Part shown: in pieces, positions 12,301 through 27,200 of the stretch | Position numbering within the stretch: the first letter of the stretch is position 1 | Layout of the letters: each line of letters starts with the position of its first letter | DNA from: Norana najaformis | Lineage: Eukaryota; Annelida; Clitellata; Crassiclitellata; Hormogastridae | Reading direction: 5' to 3' | Length of the DNA: 64,000 nt | NCBI GenBank assembly: GCA_964023275.1 | Contig: OZ029921.1 | Coordinates: forward strand, 12,777,806-12,841,805 | Position numbers and translations under genes: made by a program | Notes under the pieces: generated by a model | Database searches by the model: none | The model's input: only the letters and a program-made list of their open reading frames with translations | Told to the model about the DNA's origin: nothing

Positions 12301-15153
12301 AGTCATCCAATTAATTGAAGAAAATGTGGAAGAATTAAATTTGATAAGAAGTTTGTAACATGCTGTACAACTGATATTTTTCAGTAACTTAGTTAAATTA
12401 CCAGATGTAAAATAAAATGAAGTGACTATTGGACCGCCAAGTGGCTCATAAATTTATCTGGTTATCGAGATTTTCAGACTAGCGTCACGTGATTCCAGAA
12501 CCTGACTACTTTCATAACTAATGTGGCGACCCTAAGGGAGAGTTTATTTTATGTTGGTCAAAAGCTTTTTTCGCCTTAATGACTTAGAAAATTGAAAGAA
12601 AGTAATTTTAATAATCTTGCAATGTGTGATGCCAAGATGTTGAAAATGCATGAAAAGTGTGTGCCGAAGAAGACTGCACATGCCAAGAATGAGCTGCAAT
12701 ATTACCGTCAATAGTAATGGGGTACACACAATCACACAAACTAATCAATATTACACAAATTCGTCTCCTCTCCTTTGTGGTCTTTATTTCTAAAGATAAC
12801 CAGATAAATTTATAAAGAAGTTTAAGATAGGTGTCGTCCGTAACCCCTCCCTCTCTTTGTCTGCATATGGCACTCTAGTAGTGTATTGAAGCCTAAATTG
12901 GGCTTCCTTAGTGATTTTGCTGGGTTTGTGCTATGGGGTGAGTTATTATGATACTGCAGTGTCCAGCATAGGAGCTCTGCTGAAACATGACATGGTATTG
13001 ACTATCTGTGGTCTGACAGATTTTGGCCTAAGAAAGTTAAAGCTGTAGTTAAATAAGTGCATGAACTAAAGTTTGATGCAGACGTCCTCACTGGGCAAAA
13101 CCCCCTCCCACATGTCTACATTTAGGTGATCCATCCCTCCTTCCTCTGCAGACATCCTTATGGATGACCTCATACTACTTTAAAAATCAAAGTTAATAAT
13201 AGTTCTCATCCTATGCTTAACTTTTGGACTTATGAACAGCCGACTTGCGTTCTGCTGCAACCTACTAGCAGCCAATTTGTATTTCAATTTGAAAAGCTGC
13301 CTGGTGGCCCGCTAGTATTCCTTGTTAGATGGCCATCTGACAGCCCGCAACAGTCAAAGTAAAATTAATGCTAAATTTGGTTATAATTATAAATTTGCCA
13401 GAATTGTTTGCAATTTTTGTAGCATATTTTAAACCAATGTTACAAAATTCAAGAGTGCGTCACAGTTCAGAAATTTCTGTAATATAATTATACATTTGGC
13501 AGAATTGTTTGCAATTTTATATATATTTTAAGCAATATTAAGACTTCAAGAGTGTCTTACAGAGGTGTCAGAAGTTTTTACAGAACGTTTCTGTAAGTTG
13601 TACTTGATGTTCAATCAGTTTTTAAGTAAGTAAGTTTATTGCTCCAAAGAAGAACAGAATAGAACGTTGCAAATAACAAAAAATACACTTGTTTGGATGC
13701 AAAGGTCTACCCAAAAGGGGCCGAGGTCCTGCTAATTTAGGGCAGCCTGTAACACAATAATATAACAATGGCTAATGTCTAATTATTGAACAGCTAATCA
13801 ATTCTTAACTAAAATGAGAACAACATCTGTCCATAAAGAAAGAAATGGCCTATTACTTTGGCATAACAAGAATTCAAATAAATTATACAATGTTCAGTCG
13901 CAAGAAATACTAAAATACTGAATATTCTGCTTCTTAAATAAATTTAAATTAGGTAAAGAACGTAAATTCTTGGGAATTGAGTTCCATATTGATGGGCCTG
14001 CATATTTCAAAGCAAACTGTCTTGTGTTAGTTCTGGTAAATATTTTATAGTAGTTACACTGAGATCTTGTGGAATATGAATGACAATCAGCAACACACAT
14101 AAAATAATTACTGAATACAGTTGGCAATGCATTTTGGTAATATCTAAACATGAACAAGGATATTTTTTACTGACAATGCACAAGTTATAAGTGCTTTTAA
14201 TAATAAATAAATAAATAATTAAATACTGCCACTGGGGTGGAGCTTAAGATATAAGAAAAAATCAGATATTTAGTCCGAGTATAAGACCATTCAGATCCTT
14301 GTATGTGATCAGGCACAGTTTGCAGTAATCTGCTGAGGAACACGCAGCCAGTGTAGGTTGTCACGCAGCATATCAGTAGCATGATTGGATGGTGTCTGGC
14401 CATAGATGAGGCGGGCAACAGAGTTTAGCACTGCTGACAAGTCGGCAGACCTGCCAGCAGGCTAACTGCAGTAGTCAGCCTTGGAGACTATGAAGCTGTT
14501 GACCAAAGTGACAGCGGTTGAGGTAGGAACGAATATACAGATGGACTTAATGTGAAGCATTTGGTAAAAGCAACTTCGAACAAGTTGATTCACGTGGGAC
14601 GACATGGTCACACAGCTGTCAACTTCTGCATTTGAGCAGCAGACAACTAGAACACACATCGGCTGCGGTCCTCACTGAGGAATCAACTGCATGTCCTGCA
14701 TCTTCCAAGAGGTTCGACAAATGTGCCTTCTCTGTTGCCGGACCACTGCATGGAACAGTCCTCCTGACCATGTGATGAATGCCCGATACCTGGTCACATT
14801 CAAGTCACGGTTCAAGATATATCTTTTTAAGATATCTTGTGACTATTGTTGACTTTTAAACTCATGTATAAGCGCCCTTTTCTTCTGCCTCGGCCATGTA
14901 AATAAATGCATCGTTGCTATGGCGCAATATAAATTGTCTTACTATTATTATTATTAAGCTAGCCATTAACTATAAGCTATTTTATAATACTATATGCTGA
15001 CCCGCTTAATATGTATAATGATATCTACAACTTACCACTAAACTTAAACCATCAAGATACATTAACCTATTCATAAGCGATCTAGCTAAACGGACACTTA
15101 TATACTATATACATTTATTACAAGGCAATTGCAAATTTAAATGGAGGATCATT

Positions 15154-15216
<63 letters not shown>

Positions 15217-18200
15217 GTATGTATAATGGAAAGCTTTTGTTCTGATTGGGCATGCTTCATCTCCTTTATAGGTTGTAGTATATATGTATTTTTGTAGATA
15301 CACATGTACATATAAAACAGTATAGATTATATTTAGGCCCCATATAAACTTATGCACAAATATACATTATACACACAATATATATGCATATGTAATGGAA
15401 AACTTACCGTTACCAATAGAGGATTTTCGGACTATGAGCTTTTTCAGTTGCTGCATGATTGAGTTCGCAGGAATTATTCCTCCACTCTTAAGCTCACCTG
15501 TTTATGTTGTTTTGATCTGAACTTTGATGGGTTACCTACCACAGGGAATAAGCTTGAAGAAATTGACTGGACTTTTGGCTAGGCATTGCATTGTATGGGT
15601 GGCTAAGATGGCATCTGAGTTATTGTTGCTTACTCGCTGGTGAGGACAACTCTATTTTAGATATTCAGTGGTGTATAGAACTAACTGGATCTTCTTCTGA
15701 TATGGAGGAGATACTAGTTTTCCCATTCCTACCCCAGTAGCTCAACCCTTTGCCTGCCAGAGGTACGAATTTGCAACATGGGAAAACTTTCTGCGTGCGC
15801 TGTAGGTGCAGATCTGCAATGTTGTAGGTAGGTTTACTAAATTGGTTGGAGTTATGGAACCAGTGGTCTTCCAATGTAAATAAATGCATCGTTAGTTAGG
15901 GTGATAAATCAACTACATTATTCCCATTGTTTGTCTGTATACACATGGGCCGGTTGCAGAGATAATAGAGTTGAAAGTCAGCCATTTTCTCATGGTTACT
16001 CGCCGGTTATTGGTTGCCATGGTCAGCGAAGACGACTCCGAGGAAGACTTTGAGGGCTTCGATACGGCTATGCATAGGAGCAGTGAAAGTTTTTGCACGA
16101 TTAGTAGTGCTCATACTAGTGGAGCCTAAATGAATGGGCTTTGTTAGACACAAGGACTGGTTATATGTGGAATTTAGAATTGTTTGCTGGTCAAAAGGCA
16201 GAGGTGGAAGTTGTTCGCAGGTCATCCCAGCCACCACCAAGTCAGCTGACTGAAAGACATTTTGTGGCAGACATCGCCAGCGCTACCTTTCGTGGCAAAC
16301 CATCATGCCTAGGTTGTGTAGTCTCTTCTGATTGTAGTGTAAAGCAGCACCAGACTCAAACTAGTTGCATACAATGCGGATTACCAGTGTGTGTAGTTCC
16401 TTGCTTTAAACGGTGCCACACTCTGGCAAATTACAAGGCAAAGTGTACTGCAGAGTACCACTAACAATAAGTACAGTAAGCCGTTTGAAGTATAACCTGC
16501 TGCTAAATGAAATAGCACTTTATTAATTATGTATGTATATACATATGTTGATTATGTGTGTATATATAAAACTTGAACATGTTGTAAAAGAACAAGTATA
16601 AATATAATTTGCAGTCTTTTATGATGATCTCTAAGAAATTTGGTCTTTCTTGCTGTATCTTAATGGTGTTTTAGCTATGCTGGGTGTTCAGACTACTGTA
16701 TCTGAAAATAACGAGAACTTACAAACAAATAAGTGCTATACATTCGATAAGAATTCAATTTTAAACAAATTTCATGTTTACACTTTAGCTCTGTCTTCAG
16801 TGGTTGATGAGATATGATGTTTTTACCATTGAGGGATTAAATAGACCAAACCCCAAAACAAATCTAGCTGGGGCCAGAATAAGGGCTAAAATATCTGGTG
16901 GACAAAGAGTTAACTACAAGTCTACAATTCCACAGAGGTGCTGGTTGGATCTGCAAAACAGGGCCTGTTGAGAGCCTAGTTTCTGACACAGTAGTCGGTA
17001 GTCTTGAGCGCTTGCAATGATGAGAGTATGGGTTTGAACCTCCTTCACTGAAATGGTTACTATTTAGTGACCTTGAGCAAGTCCTCAGCACACATTTGCT
17101 CAGCATTACTGATTGATGCTTAGTCATTAGATATTAAATAAATACAGAAATAATGTCTGATTTGAGCCACTTCTGGTTGTGCCTTTATATGCCTATTATT
17201 ATCCTATCTTGTGTTTTATAAAAACAGGAATGTACATTAATGAAGTTTGTTTTTATATATATACTTATACATTATATATGTATACATATAATGTCTTTAC
17301 ATTCCCAGTTATGGGTCAGGCATGACACTTTGGAGAGCAAGGGTATACCTCTGTAGCCAACAGGCATGAGCCAATTTTATTAATCCTCTTAATATGATCT
17401 AATCTGATGACTTCTGTTGTGTTGTTATCATAATAACCAATGGCATTAATCAGTGGCCCTTAAAGTGAAATCATAATCAAACATCATAATTCATTTGAGA
17501 AGCCAGGTAAAATTTTGATAAGTCAGAGAATCCATACGTTAGGCTATGGTGGGTAAGCAGTTGAAACAGGTGAATCTTAAGTTTAAATGTGAAAGACTAA
17601 ATGGCACATCCCATCCCTCAGTGGCTAATTGGATAGAATCCCAGTGTTTTCCACATGAAATAACCTCCCCTTCACAAGTGACCTGTAGTGAGGCATGAGA
17701 AATCATTGAAGACTTCGAAGCATTACACTGCGATTTTTGTTAAAATGCAAAACTGGAAGTTTTTTACAAAAGCAAATGCATTTTTTCATTTTTCAGGTTA
17801 TTTATCATTCAATTTTTCACCACTATTCAGCATTAAATTCTTTACACGGATATTGTCATTATTTTCAAATTAGAAATTTTTTCATGTAATGTGTGCTTTT
17901 AAGTAAATTTCTAATATTTGGTCACAAAATAGACTTATGCACATTGAAGAAGACATTTTTGAAAATTTTGATGCTAGAAGTGTTTTTCTAGGACAGATAT
18001 TGGCTTAGCTATGAAATGTACAACATTATGAGTTTTATGCACAAAAATGTCAAAAATCAGAACTTTGATATCATGGTGTAATATTAAACTGAACTTTACA
18101 GGTATGGCTTAAGGCTAAAGACAGACTCGATAGGGTTACTTTAGATGACAAATGAATTACATTTAATTTGAACACATTTGTATGTTGATTTAAAAAAGTT

Positions 18201-21200
18201 ATCCTGGACTTGAGAATTTTAAGTTGTCATTTTGTTTTTTAATGAATGCTTGCCTAAAGAAGTTGACTGAGGTGATAGAAAGATTGCAGTAATATTTCCA
18301 GGATAGTTGCAAGAAGTTGCTGTTTTCAGATTATTAAAAGAGCACGCCAAAGGTATCTAATGGAGGAGTACAAAAAGAAGCAGCAACCTCTCAGTGAGAC
18401 CTTGAAAGATACAGCTGATGCCTTGGAGGTAAATGTCTCTGTACAGTTATAATGCCAAGAATGCCAACTAAACGTCTCTGTACAGTTATAATGCTGTCAA
18501 ATACTATAAAATCTTGAGTATTATGCATAGATGCATATAATGGGAAGCCAACTTAACATTAAATTTTGGATAGGGGATTTTATAGAAGGGATATATGTTT
18601 AGACTTTGGAGTTCTAGTGATAGCTGATCAAAAACTTTTGAACTCTGAAGCATAAAGGTTGCAAGATGACCTATGTGTCTGCATTTTGTTTATTACTTGG
18701 GCTGTTTGGGTGTTGTTTCTTGGCAAACAAGACTTGTTTTAGTAGTTGTCTCACTGTGACCTTTTGTGACTTGTCCAATTCTGCCTTTGTTAATTCCATG
18801 AAGAAAATGGAGTTTAATGTCACATAGCATAGTTTCTCAATTTTACTTGTAACTGTTTTAGTTTTTGATGAAAAAGCTGTCAAAGGAAGAAGATTCTGAT
18901 AAGCGAGAAATGTATCAGCGGATGTTAACCAAGGTCACCAGTGCCATGGAAACTGCCTCGGCAGTTGTTGTTGGGCATGGCATTGAAGAAGGCACTGCTC
19001 GTCAAGTAACTCTGTCCTCATTTTATTTGTGTATTTGCTGTGGTACATGTGGTATTTACAAGATGCATAGCCATTCTTATAGTCCAGAAAATGTCTTGTG
19101 CATGTGCTTATGTATAAATGTGTGACTCGGGCAGAGAAAATTAACTTTTGTTGCTTACAAAAATGCCAGAAAATACTGTTTTCACTGTGATCATGGTTTT
19201 GTTTTTTGCTCAAATAAATGCATCTGCATCTTGGACTCATTTTAGTACAAACTGTATTACATTGCTTGGTGTATTAAGGTGAAATTCTTCATTTAAAACA
19301 TTGATTTTAATTTTTTAATGGATAAATCCAAAAATTTATATTTTACATAAAATGCCAAAAATGCATAAATTTTTGGACAAATGGTTCTGAAAGTTATAAA
19401 GTTATAGCCTGACTTTCTGAAAGTGTCAGCTGATAGAAAGTGCTTTATAAGGCTTGTAAGTCAATTTGTGATAAGTGGTCCCTTTTCTGTGGCACAGTCA
19501 CACACACACGCACACACACACACCATGAGATATATATACGTATTCAAATAATATTTAAGGTTCTTATTTCATAATTTTAATAGACAAATTTTGTAACATT
19601 TAGATCCTGATTGATTCAGCTTCCGATGTTATTTCTGACTGGCTTGATAAACACAAGGGCTCAGAAGTGACAGACAATGCCATTTTTGCAGACCTTCCCA
19701 AAAAATATGAGGAAAGGTTTCATGAAGATATGGCTGCTCTGAATGTAAGTAAAATTGATGTTCTGTGATTCCAAAGGCCCATCTGTGGCAAGAATCAGAA
19801 AAACTGATAAATGGATTACAGAAGTAATGAGGTGTTTCATAGAGGTTCATGTTTTAGAGAGGTTCTTAAGATTATTTGTAGAAATGCCTTGGTACAATTT
19901 AGAAAAATGTTCAGCACACTATATAAATTATTTAATTATTGCATTGCGAGTTTAAGGCTGTGCATATGACTACTGGTTTGATGGGAATGCAGTGTAATGT
20001 AGTGTAACGCAACTGAACATTTTTATGGCTCCTTTTAAGTATCTTTCGAAGACACTTCTTGTTACCCTAAATTACGTAAGACTTGATCAAGAACAACAAG
20101 TTCATATGTGTAACAATACTGCTGAGGATTTTAATTTGTCTACCTTATTTATGACAATTGTTAGATAGGTACAGAGCATGGATGATTGTTAATTTATTTA
20201 ATTTACCAGCATCGAGACACTAGCATCATAGTATTGTCGCATACCACCGGTACTCCCTTCCGCCAACACCTGGCCGAGTTACAGAAGGAGTCAGGATGGC
20301 CTCCTTAGCGCTTAGCCGAGTCCGTATCTGTAGGGCTCCCGGGGTATATCGGGATAAGACGTAGTCAACCAAGCCAAAAGCGTCCGAAATATAACGTTTA
20401 TTCTCGATCCGACAATCAGATTAAGCACATTAGCAACTTCTTCAAACGAACGACGACAACTGATTGACTACTGACTGACTACTAACTGACTACTAACTGA
20501 CTGACTGACTGACTACTAACAGACTGAACTACGACAAATCCTGTCCCCGCCTTATATAAGGCACTCATTTGCATATTGGGCACTCATTTGCATATTCGAC
20601 ACTCATTTGCATACTGGGAACTCATTTGCTTATTCGGAACTCATTTGCGTATTCGGAACTCATTTGCATATTGGACACTCATTATTTTGCCACAGTATAA
20701 GATTCAGTTTAGGCATGAGGAACAGCCAGTGGAGTGTCTATAGAAGCATGAAAAGCAGAGAGACTGTGCAAAATATTTGAAGTTTGTAGAACCAAATAAG
20801 ACTCACTATTCAGCTGCTTGAGCACACGACACTTCAAGCAATAGCACGGGTGGTAACCATTACGGACTAGTCAGTTAGCTGGAGTCTGTTCAGCTGTCAA
20901 GATGTTTTACAAAATGTAACGTAATAATGCTGTAATAGGTTGAAAAGTGATTGCAGGCAGGCTTTCAGACATATAGAACCTAGCCAATCCTGGGTTGACA
21001 GTTGAAATTGCTGTGTATAAGTTGAGAAATTTATTTCTAAAAATTGATCCTAAAATGAATTCATTTATACAAGAGTGATAGGAAATTTCAAACCCAAGTT
21101 GAACTGATATGCACTATGCATTAGCCTTATATGCCATTAGCATTGAATGCATATTGGTATTTTAGTGCAAAATCTACATTCATTAAAAGTAGAGATAAAA

Positions 21201-24200
21201 TTTTATGACTGTGCTGCGGTGCCAAAATATTGTTGCATTATAATCTGTCTTAATGTGTTTTATAAAATGTACAAACTTAATGACAGTTGTGATGGTGGTA
21301 ACCACACCTTGCAGTCAGGGTGCAAAGAAAGGCTTCTGGTTATTGATGTCAGGAATAAGATCAGACACTGGAAACCACACTGTGACCATTACTTTATGAT
21401 CAACAATGATAAGCACATATCAAGTCCTTTCCTTTTAACTAAACTTTTACCCTTGTTACTAGAGTAGAGTATTCTGAAGCTTTAGATTAATTATATTAAA
21501 GCATACACAAGTATTTTAAGATCAAGAATGAAACTGTCAACAGTGTTTAATGTTGACAACTATAATGCCTATGACACCATTAGCTATGTTCCCACAGCGC
21601 TGCCTTTTTTCTTGACTGTTGTATTCTGTTTTTTTTAGTTTACGTATACCAGCATGTTTCTAGCATCATTCTTTCAATTTTTAATTTTTAAATATCATAT
21701 TTATCTTTTTTCCACAAAGAGGATGGTTTTAATCTTTCTAGCCTCAGCTATTGGCATGTGCTTGAAATCAACCTACGTATGGTTAAATTCAGCATATTCA
21801 GAGTTCCTGGTCCATGCTGCAGATGAGAAATGATGACAGCTGAATGAAGCATTCGCAGCACATGGTTACACAGGCTGAATTGCAGTCCATTGGGCTGATG
21901 ATGATGTTCCTCGTGTTAAGTCCTCCCTTGCTCAGCAGAGGGCTTTTGTTATTGTTGGCCCATCTCTGTAGAATGAACTTCCGCTATCGCTTTGTGCAAG
22001 GGTCACTGTTGTTGATAGAGCTCAGTCAGCTCGTTGTTTAAAGACGTTCTTATTTCCCAGGGGCTCTCATGCTGGAAGCACCTCTGAGTAGTTTGTTCTG
22101 TAAGAAGCGCTATATAAGTTATCAAATACAAAATCAATACGCTGTCCAAACAGCTCTCCGGCCACCAGGGTTGTGCAGGATGGACATTCATCATTAGTTG
22201 GCCTGTTAGTCACAGTTTTTATGATGGTTGGTTGACTCCACTACAAAGACTTAAAGTGTAATCAGACCCAGTTTATTTGGCTCAGTGGCCATGCTCAGAT
22301 TGCTAAGATAGATGTCTTGTCCCTGCACCAGAGGTTTCCAGATATCCTGTTCTCATCCACAGTCCATGATCGTGGAGTTGTCCTGAACCAGGAACTATCT
22401 GTGATTGATCATGTAAACAGTGTCACCCGCTCATGTTTTTACCACATTCGTCAGCTTCGTACCGTCCGCCGCTCGCTCTCCTTCCATGCTGTTACTGCTT
22501 TAATTTGTACCCTTATCTGTACCAGGGTGGACTTTGGTAATGCTATCTTTGCTGACCTTTTTCTAGCTAAAATCTTGAAGCTCCAGTCTTTACTTAATGC
22601 TGCTGCCTGTCTGATTAGAGGTGTCTCTAGTTAGAAGTCATATGACTCCCTTCATATGGGACACTTTACATTGGCTGCCAATTCAGCAGTACTGAGTTTA
22701 AGATCTTAATCCTTATGCATAATTGTCTCATTGGCTCTGCTCTATGGTTTCTTCAGTTCCAGCTGTGGCTCTCTCTGGTCGTTGTCCCGCATATGTGTAC
22801 CTCTAGGGCACAGCACAGAAGCTTTGCCTATGTTTGACCTACCAGCTGGAATAGCCTTTCTTGTGAGGTGCGGCTTAAGCTGCTCAGTTTGCTCCTTCTG
22901 CAGTTTTGCAGAAGTCTGTCTTATTTGACAGTTGTTTCACCGGTCTGGGTTAGGAGCACCTCTGATGAGTTTATTCTTGAAGTGGTGCTTTATAAATGTC
23001 AGATTACAATTACAGTTACTCATTGCTTGCAGTTATTTCACTGAATCTGCAATTTCCCACTTCTGTATAGATCTACCAATTGAAAATTGCGGTCATGCAT
23101 CAGTGATAGATATCCGTATGTTCAAAGTAGACTTAAGAAATAACTAGGGAACAGAGTGCTATTACGAGGTCCATAAAGGCACCATGCAAATGTTCAGTTA
23201 CGTAAGTGACATACATATCAACTTGAACATGATAGTTATCTGAATGTACAAGAATTATCAAGCAAATTTTGCAAATCTATGGCAGCTTATTTGCCAAAAT
23301 GAATGAGACACGGTGCTTCATAAGAAAGAGAAAGGATTCAGAGCCTGAAAGATAAGCTGACAGGCAGCTTTGAACCTGGAAACTCTCTTGGCTGTGTTTG
23401 AACTGGCTGGACAAAATCTGTTGAATTGCTCAGCTTTAATGAATAAAAGAATTCTGTAGAATTTCCTTTTTATTTAGCTACTTTGTCACTATAGATGCAG
23501 AGCATGTATATATTGGTTGATTTGCTTTGATTTTAGGTCATTCCGCCATGTGTCTTGACTCGAGTCAGTGAGTTCATTCCGCAGATAACTGAATTTGTCC
23601 AAAAAATTATTGACCAAGGCTTTGGGTAATGTGACCAAGATATTCCAAACTCTTGTCAGAATTACTTTATTGTAGCAGTTTTTATAAGACTGATTTCTAA
23701 TAGAACTTTGTAGGCTGGCAAGACAAGTGTTTGTTAACATTAGAAGAACAGCACATCTGGAAATGATTGATTATGTGAACTTTTAACTGGAAATTAAAAA
23801 ATTTTAACCAGAAATTTCCATAAGCCAATGGTCCTGGCTTGGGTTCTTAACATATTTTAGGTAGAGTTTTGCCTTTTTCCTGCACATTGTAAGCAGCGCC
23901 ACTGTCATCCAAGGTTGTTTAAACATGCATCTAGGGCGAATAAGCCCATTAATTAGGGAAAGCCGTGCTGTATGATTGCTTGTACTTCTCCATGAATAGA
24001 GCGTAGATGCCAGGGATGGGTCGCCATTATCACAGGCCATATTGATGTCGGACCAGTCAGTATTGTATTGTATTGTATTTGATAACTTATGTAGTCCTTC
24101 TTACAGAACAAACTACTCGGAGGCACTTCAAGCATGAGAGCCCCTGGGAAATAAGAACGTCTTTAAACAACGAGCTGACTGAGCTCTATCACCAACAGTG

Positions 24201-27200
24201 ACTCTTGCACAAAACAATAGCGGAAGTTCATTCCATAGAGACGGGCCAATAACAGCAAAAGCCCTCAGCTGAGCAAATAAGGACTTAACATGAGGAACAA
24301 ATATATCCAGATGATCTAGAGCATGTAAAGGACGGGATGAGATACTACACTGTGTCCGGAAAAATTCCAAGGCTTTACGGTAAATATGAAAATAATTAGT
24401 AAACATTAATCGATTTTTAAAATTCCAAAAACAGTTTAATCCTGAAATATATAATTACCAACAAAATTCTTTGTAATTTATTAACGGCCCCCGTTTAAAA
24501 TTACGTCACAGTGACGTATTTGAATTTTATATTTTGTAAAGAAAGTTGCTAGAAAAATGGCGTTCAGCGAGGAAGACAAAATTGTTATAAAATTTTTACG
24601 CCAAAACAACAATTATAGTGCATATAATATTTCAGGATTAAACTGTTTTTGGAATTTTAAAAATCAATTAATGTTTACTAATTATTTTCACATTTACCGT
24701 AAAGCCTTGGAATTTTTCCGGACACAGTGTAGAGTGTGAAAGCTGAATAAGATCACAGATATTTTGGAGCCTGGCCCACCTGAGCTCTAATTACCAGTGA
24801 CAATAGTTTAAACTGAATACGAGATTGGATAGGGAGCCAATGAAGTTGCTGAATGATGTAATCAGAGATATGAGAGAAACGAGGAAGACGTGATATTAAC
24901 CTGGCTGCAGAATTTAGCACTGATTGAAGGGAAGACAGTCGATACTTAGGCAAACCATTAAGTACAGAGTTGCAGTAATCAATGCGACGGCATATCATGG
25001 CATGAATCATAGTAGTAAAGACAGAGGAAGAAACAGAACGACGAACAACTCTTAAGCGCCTTAATTGGTAGTAACAAGACCGAGTCAAACTAGAGACATG
25101 GCTTGCGAAGGTAAGGTTACAGTCATGTATACAGTAACGCCCAGATTACGAACACTAGATAAAAACATAAAAGAGGGGAAACTTTGGATAAGCAAGAGTA
25201 AGAGTAGTCAAGCTGAGCATAACGGTATTTAGAACCAAACCAGATCAACGGAGTCTTAGCAGGATTAAGACGAAGACCACTGCAGGACATCCAGTGTTGA
25301 ATATCTCGAGTCAGGGCATCAGTCTGACACCTTTTGTTCTGTGTGCAAACAATTTATCTATTCCACATTGAAGAATTATCACTGTGTCATATGCAGGTCC
25401 AATTTCTGTACTTCCTGCTTGAATTCACCACTAACACCAGGTTATCATGATTCACAGTGGTTCTGTCGACATTGCATTTTGTCTGTGTTCCCATTTAATC
25501 ATACAGTGTGAGCCTGTAAAGGATTAAGAGAATGTTACCGGTAGACTAAAGAACTTACTATTTCATCCCTCCGATGATTATGAAGAAAATTGTGAATTGC
25601 TAAATAACCCCGATCTTGACCCTGAAATAATTATTATAACTCGATAATGCTTAGTTCAAGCAGGTATATATGTTTAGCAAAGTTTGTTAAATATCTTACA
25701 ATAGATTTGTCCACAACAGATGTTAATATTACAGCAATCTTTAGCTGCTAACCCTAAATAATTGTCACCTCACTGTGTACTTCTGACCCTGAACTAATCA
25801 AACTGCAGATTTAACAAAAAGGTTTCAGTGAAAATGATGTTCATTGGAAAGCCCTTCTGAATAATGCTTAGTGCCAATATTTTAGAATTCTTGAAATAAT
25901 GCCTAGCAAATGTCATTCTTGGGGCTCCACAGGATAATGCTTGTAACAATAAATCAATTAAATGTTCCAAAATGTTCATTCGCCTTTCACCATCTCTGAG
26001 AAGCCATCAAAGTCCACATCTTCTGTGCCACTTTGAAACAGTTCTGCTCCGGTTGTGGTAAATCTTCATCAGTGTTGTCAGCATCTTCTGTTATTTTTTA
26101 TTTCTGCCCTCTTGAAATTCACAATTTTTATTCTGGATTAATCCCTGTTTGAACACATTGCATGGTCCAATAACAGGCAGGACTATGCAAGGACACTGAG
26201 TCTTGATTTATGGCCACCTAGGAGCTTAACCCTTTGCATGCAAGGTATTTGTCGCCCTTGTTCTGGACCCTGCGAGATTTTTGTGTGGTTTTGGTCCATT
26301 TTGTTTCTTAAGGGTTAGGCTTTTATGCTTCAACTCATCCAAAATTTCCTGGCTCATGTGATGCTGTGCACAACTTCTCACACAAATTCCTTAACTCTGT
26401 TAAGCCTGCTGCACTGGCTTCCTGTAGAATTCTGGATAAAATTTAAACTACCATTTCTGACCTATAAAATACTAACTATGATCACTCCTACCTACCTTCA
26501 GTCACTAGTCTCTCCTTACATCCCTCCTTGCAGTGTATGGGGTTTGAGTACATGCCTCCTAGCTGAGCCATGATGCAGAACTGTCCTGGGTGCGCGTGCA
26601 TTCCACGGTACTGCCCCCAAGGAATAGAACCAAATACCAACATATTTTTGAAGCTTTACCTCTTCCATAAATGTCTGAAGCACACTATTTCTCCCTGAAT
26701 CTGGATATCTAACTGTTTTTTACCTGGCAACTGATAACCGTGCCTCAGATTCGCATTATATGTGATCTTACACATGTCAGAAATCTTCGTAATATTAATA
26801 ATGAAGGGTAAAAATATCCTATCTCAGCAATCATTGAAGATAGAGTTAAAGTGTAAACATGAAATTTGCTAAGAAATGAAATTTGGACAAGTCTGTCTCT
26901 TGTAATAGTTTGTATGTGCTTGTATTTTTTTAGATATGACAATTTAAATGTAATGGTGTGGTGTTGCTGTATATAAAATATTTTAAAGTCCAGTACTATT
27001 GTACTTTTTAATCTTAAGTTTCTTTACAGGATATTTAGACATCCTTGCTGACTCACATGAATTGTATGAAAAATGAGTTACTTTGTATCATGTTGTCCAT
27101 TCTGATTACATGGGCTTCAGCATTAGGATGTGCAATGGCAAGCAGCTCATGAACAAAATAGCCCAATATATTTTTATTGTGTGTTTTTCATTTTGGGGGT

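Noticed and set aside
15105-15357. Tyr-Ile repeat proteins
   Set aside because: Pure product of the (TA)n microsatellite.
20561-20687. CRISPR-like array of 20-bp units
   Set aside because: Contiguous units with no unique spacers, inside an LTR of an animal genome.
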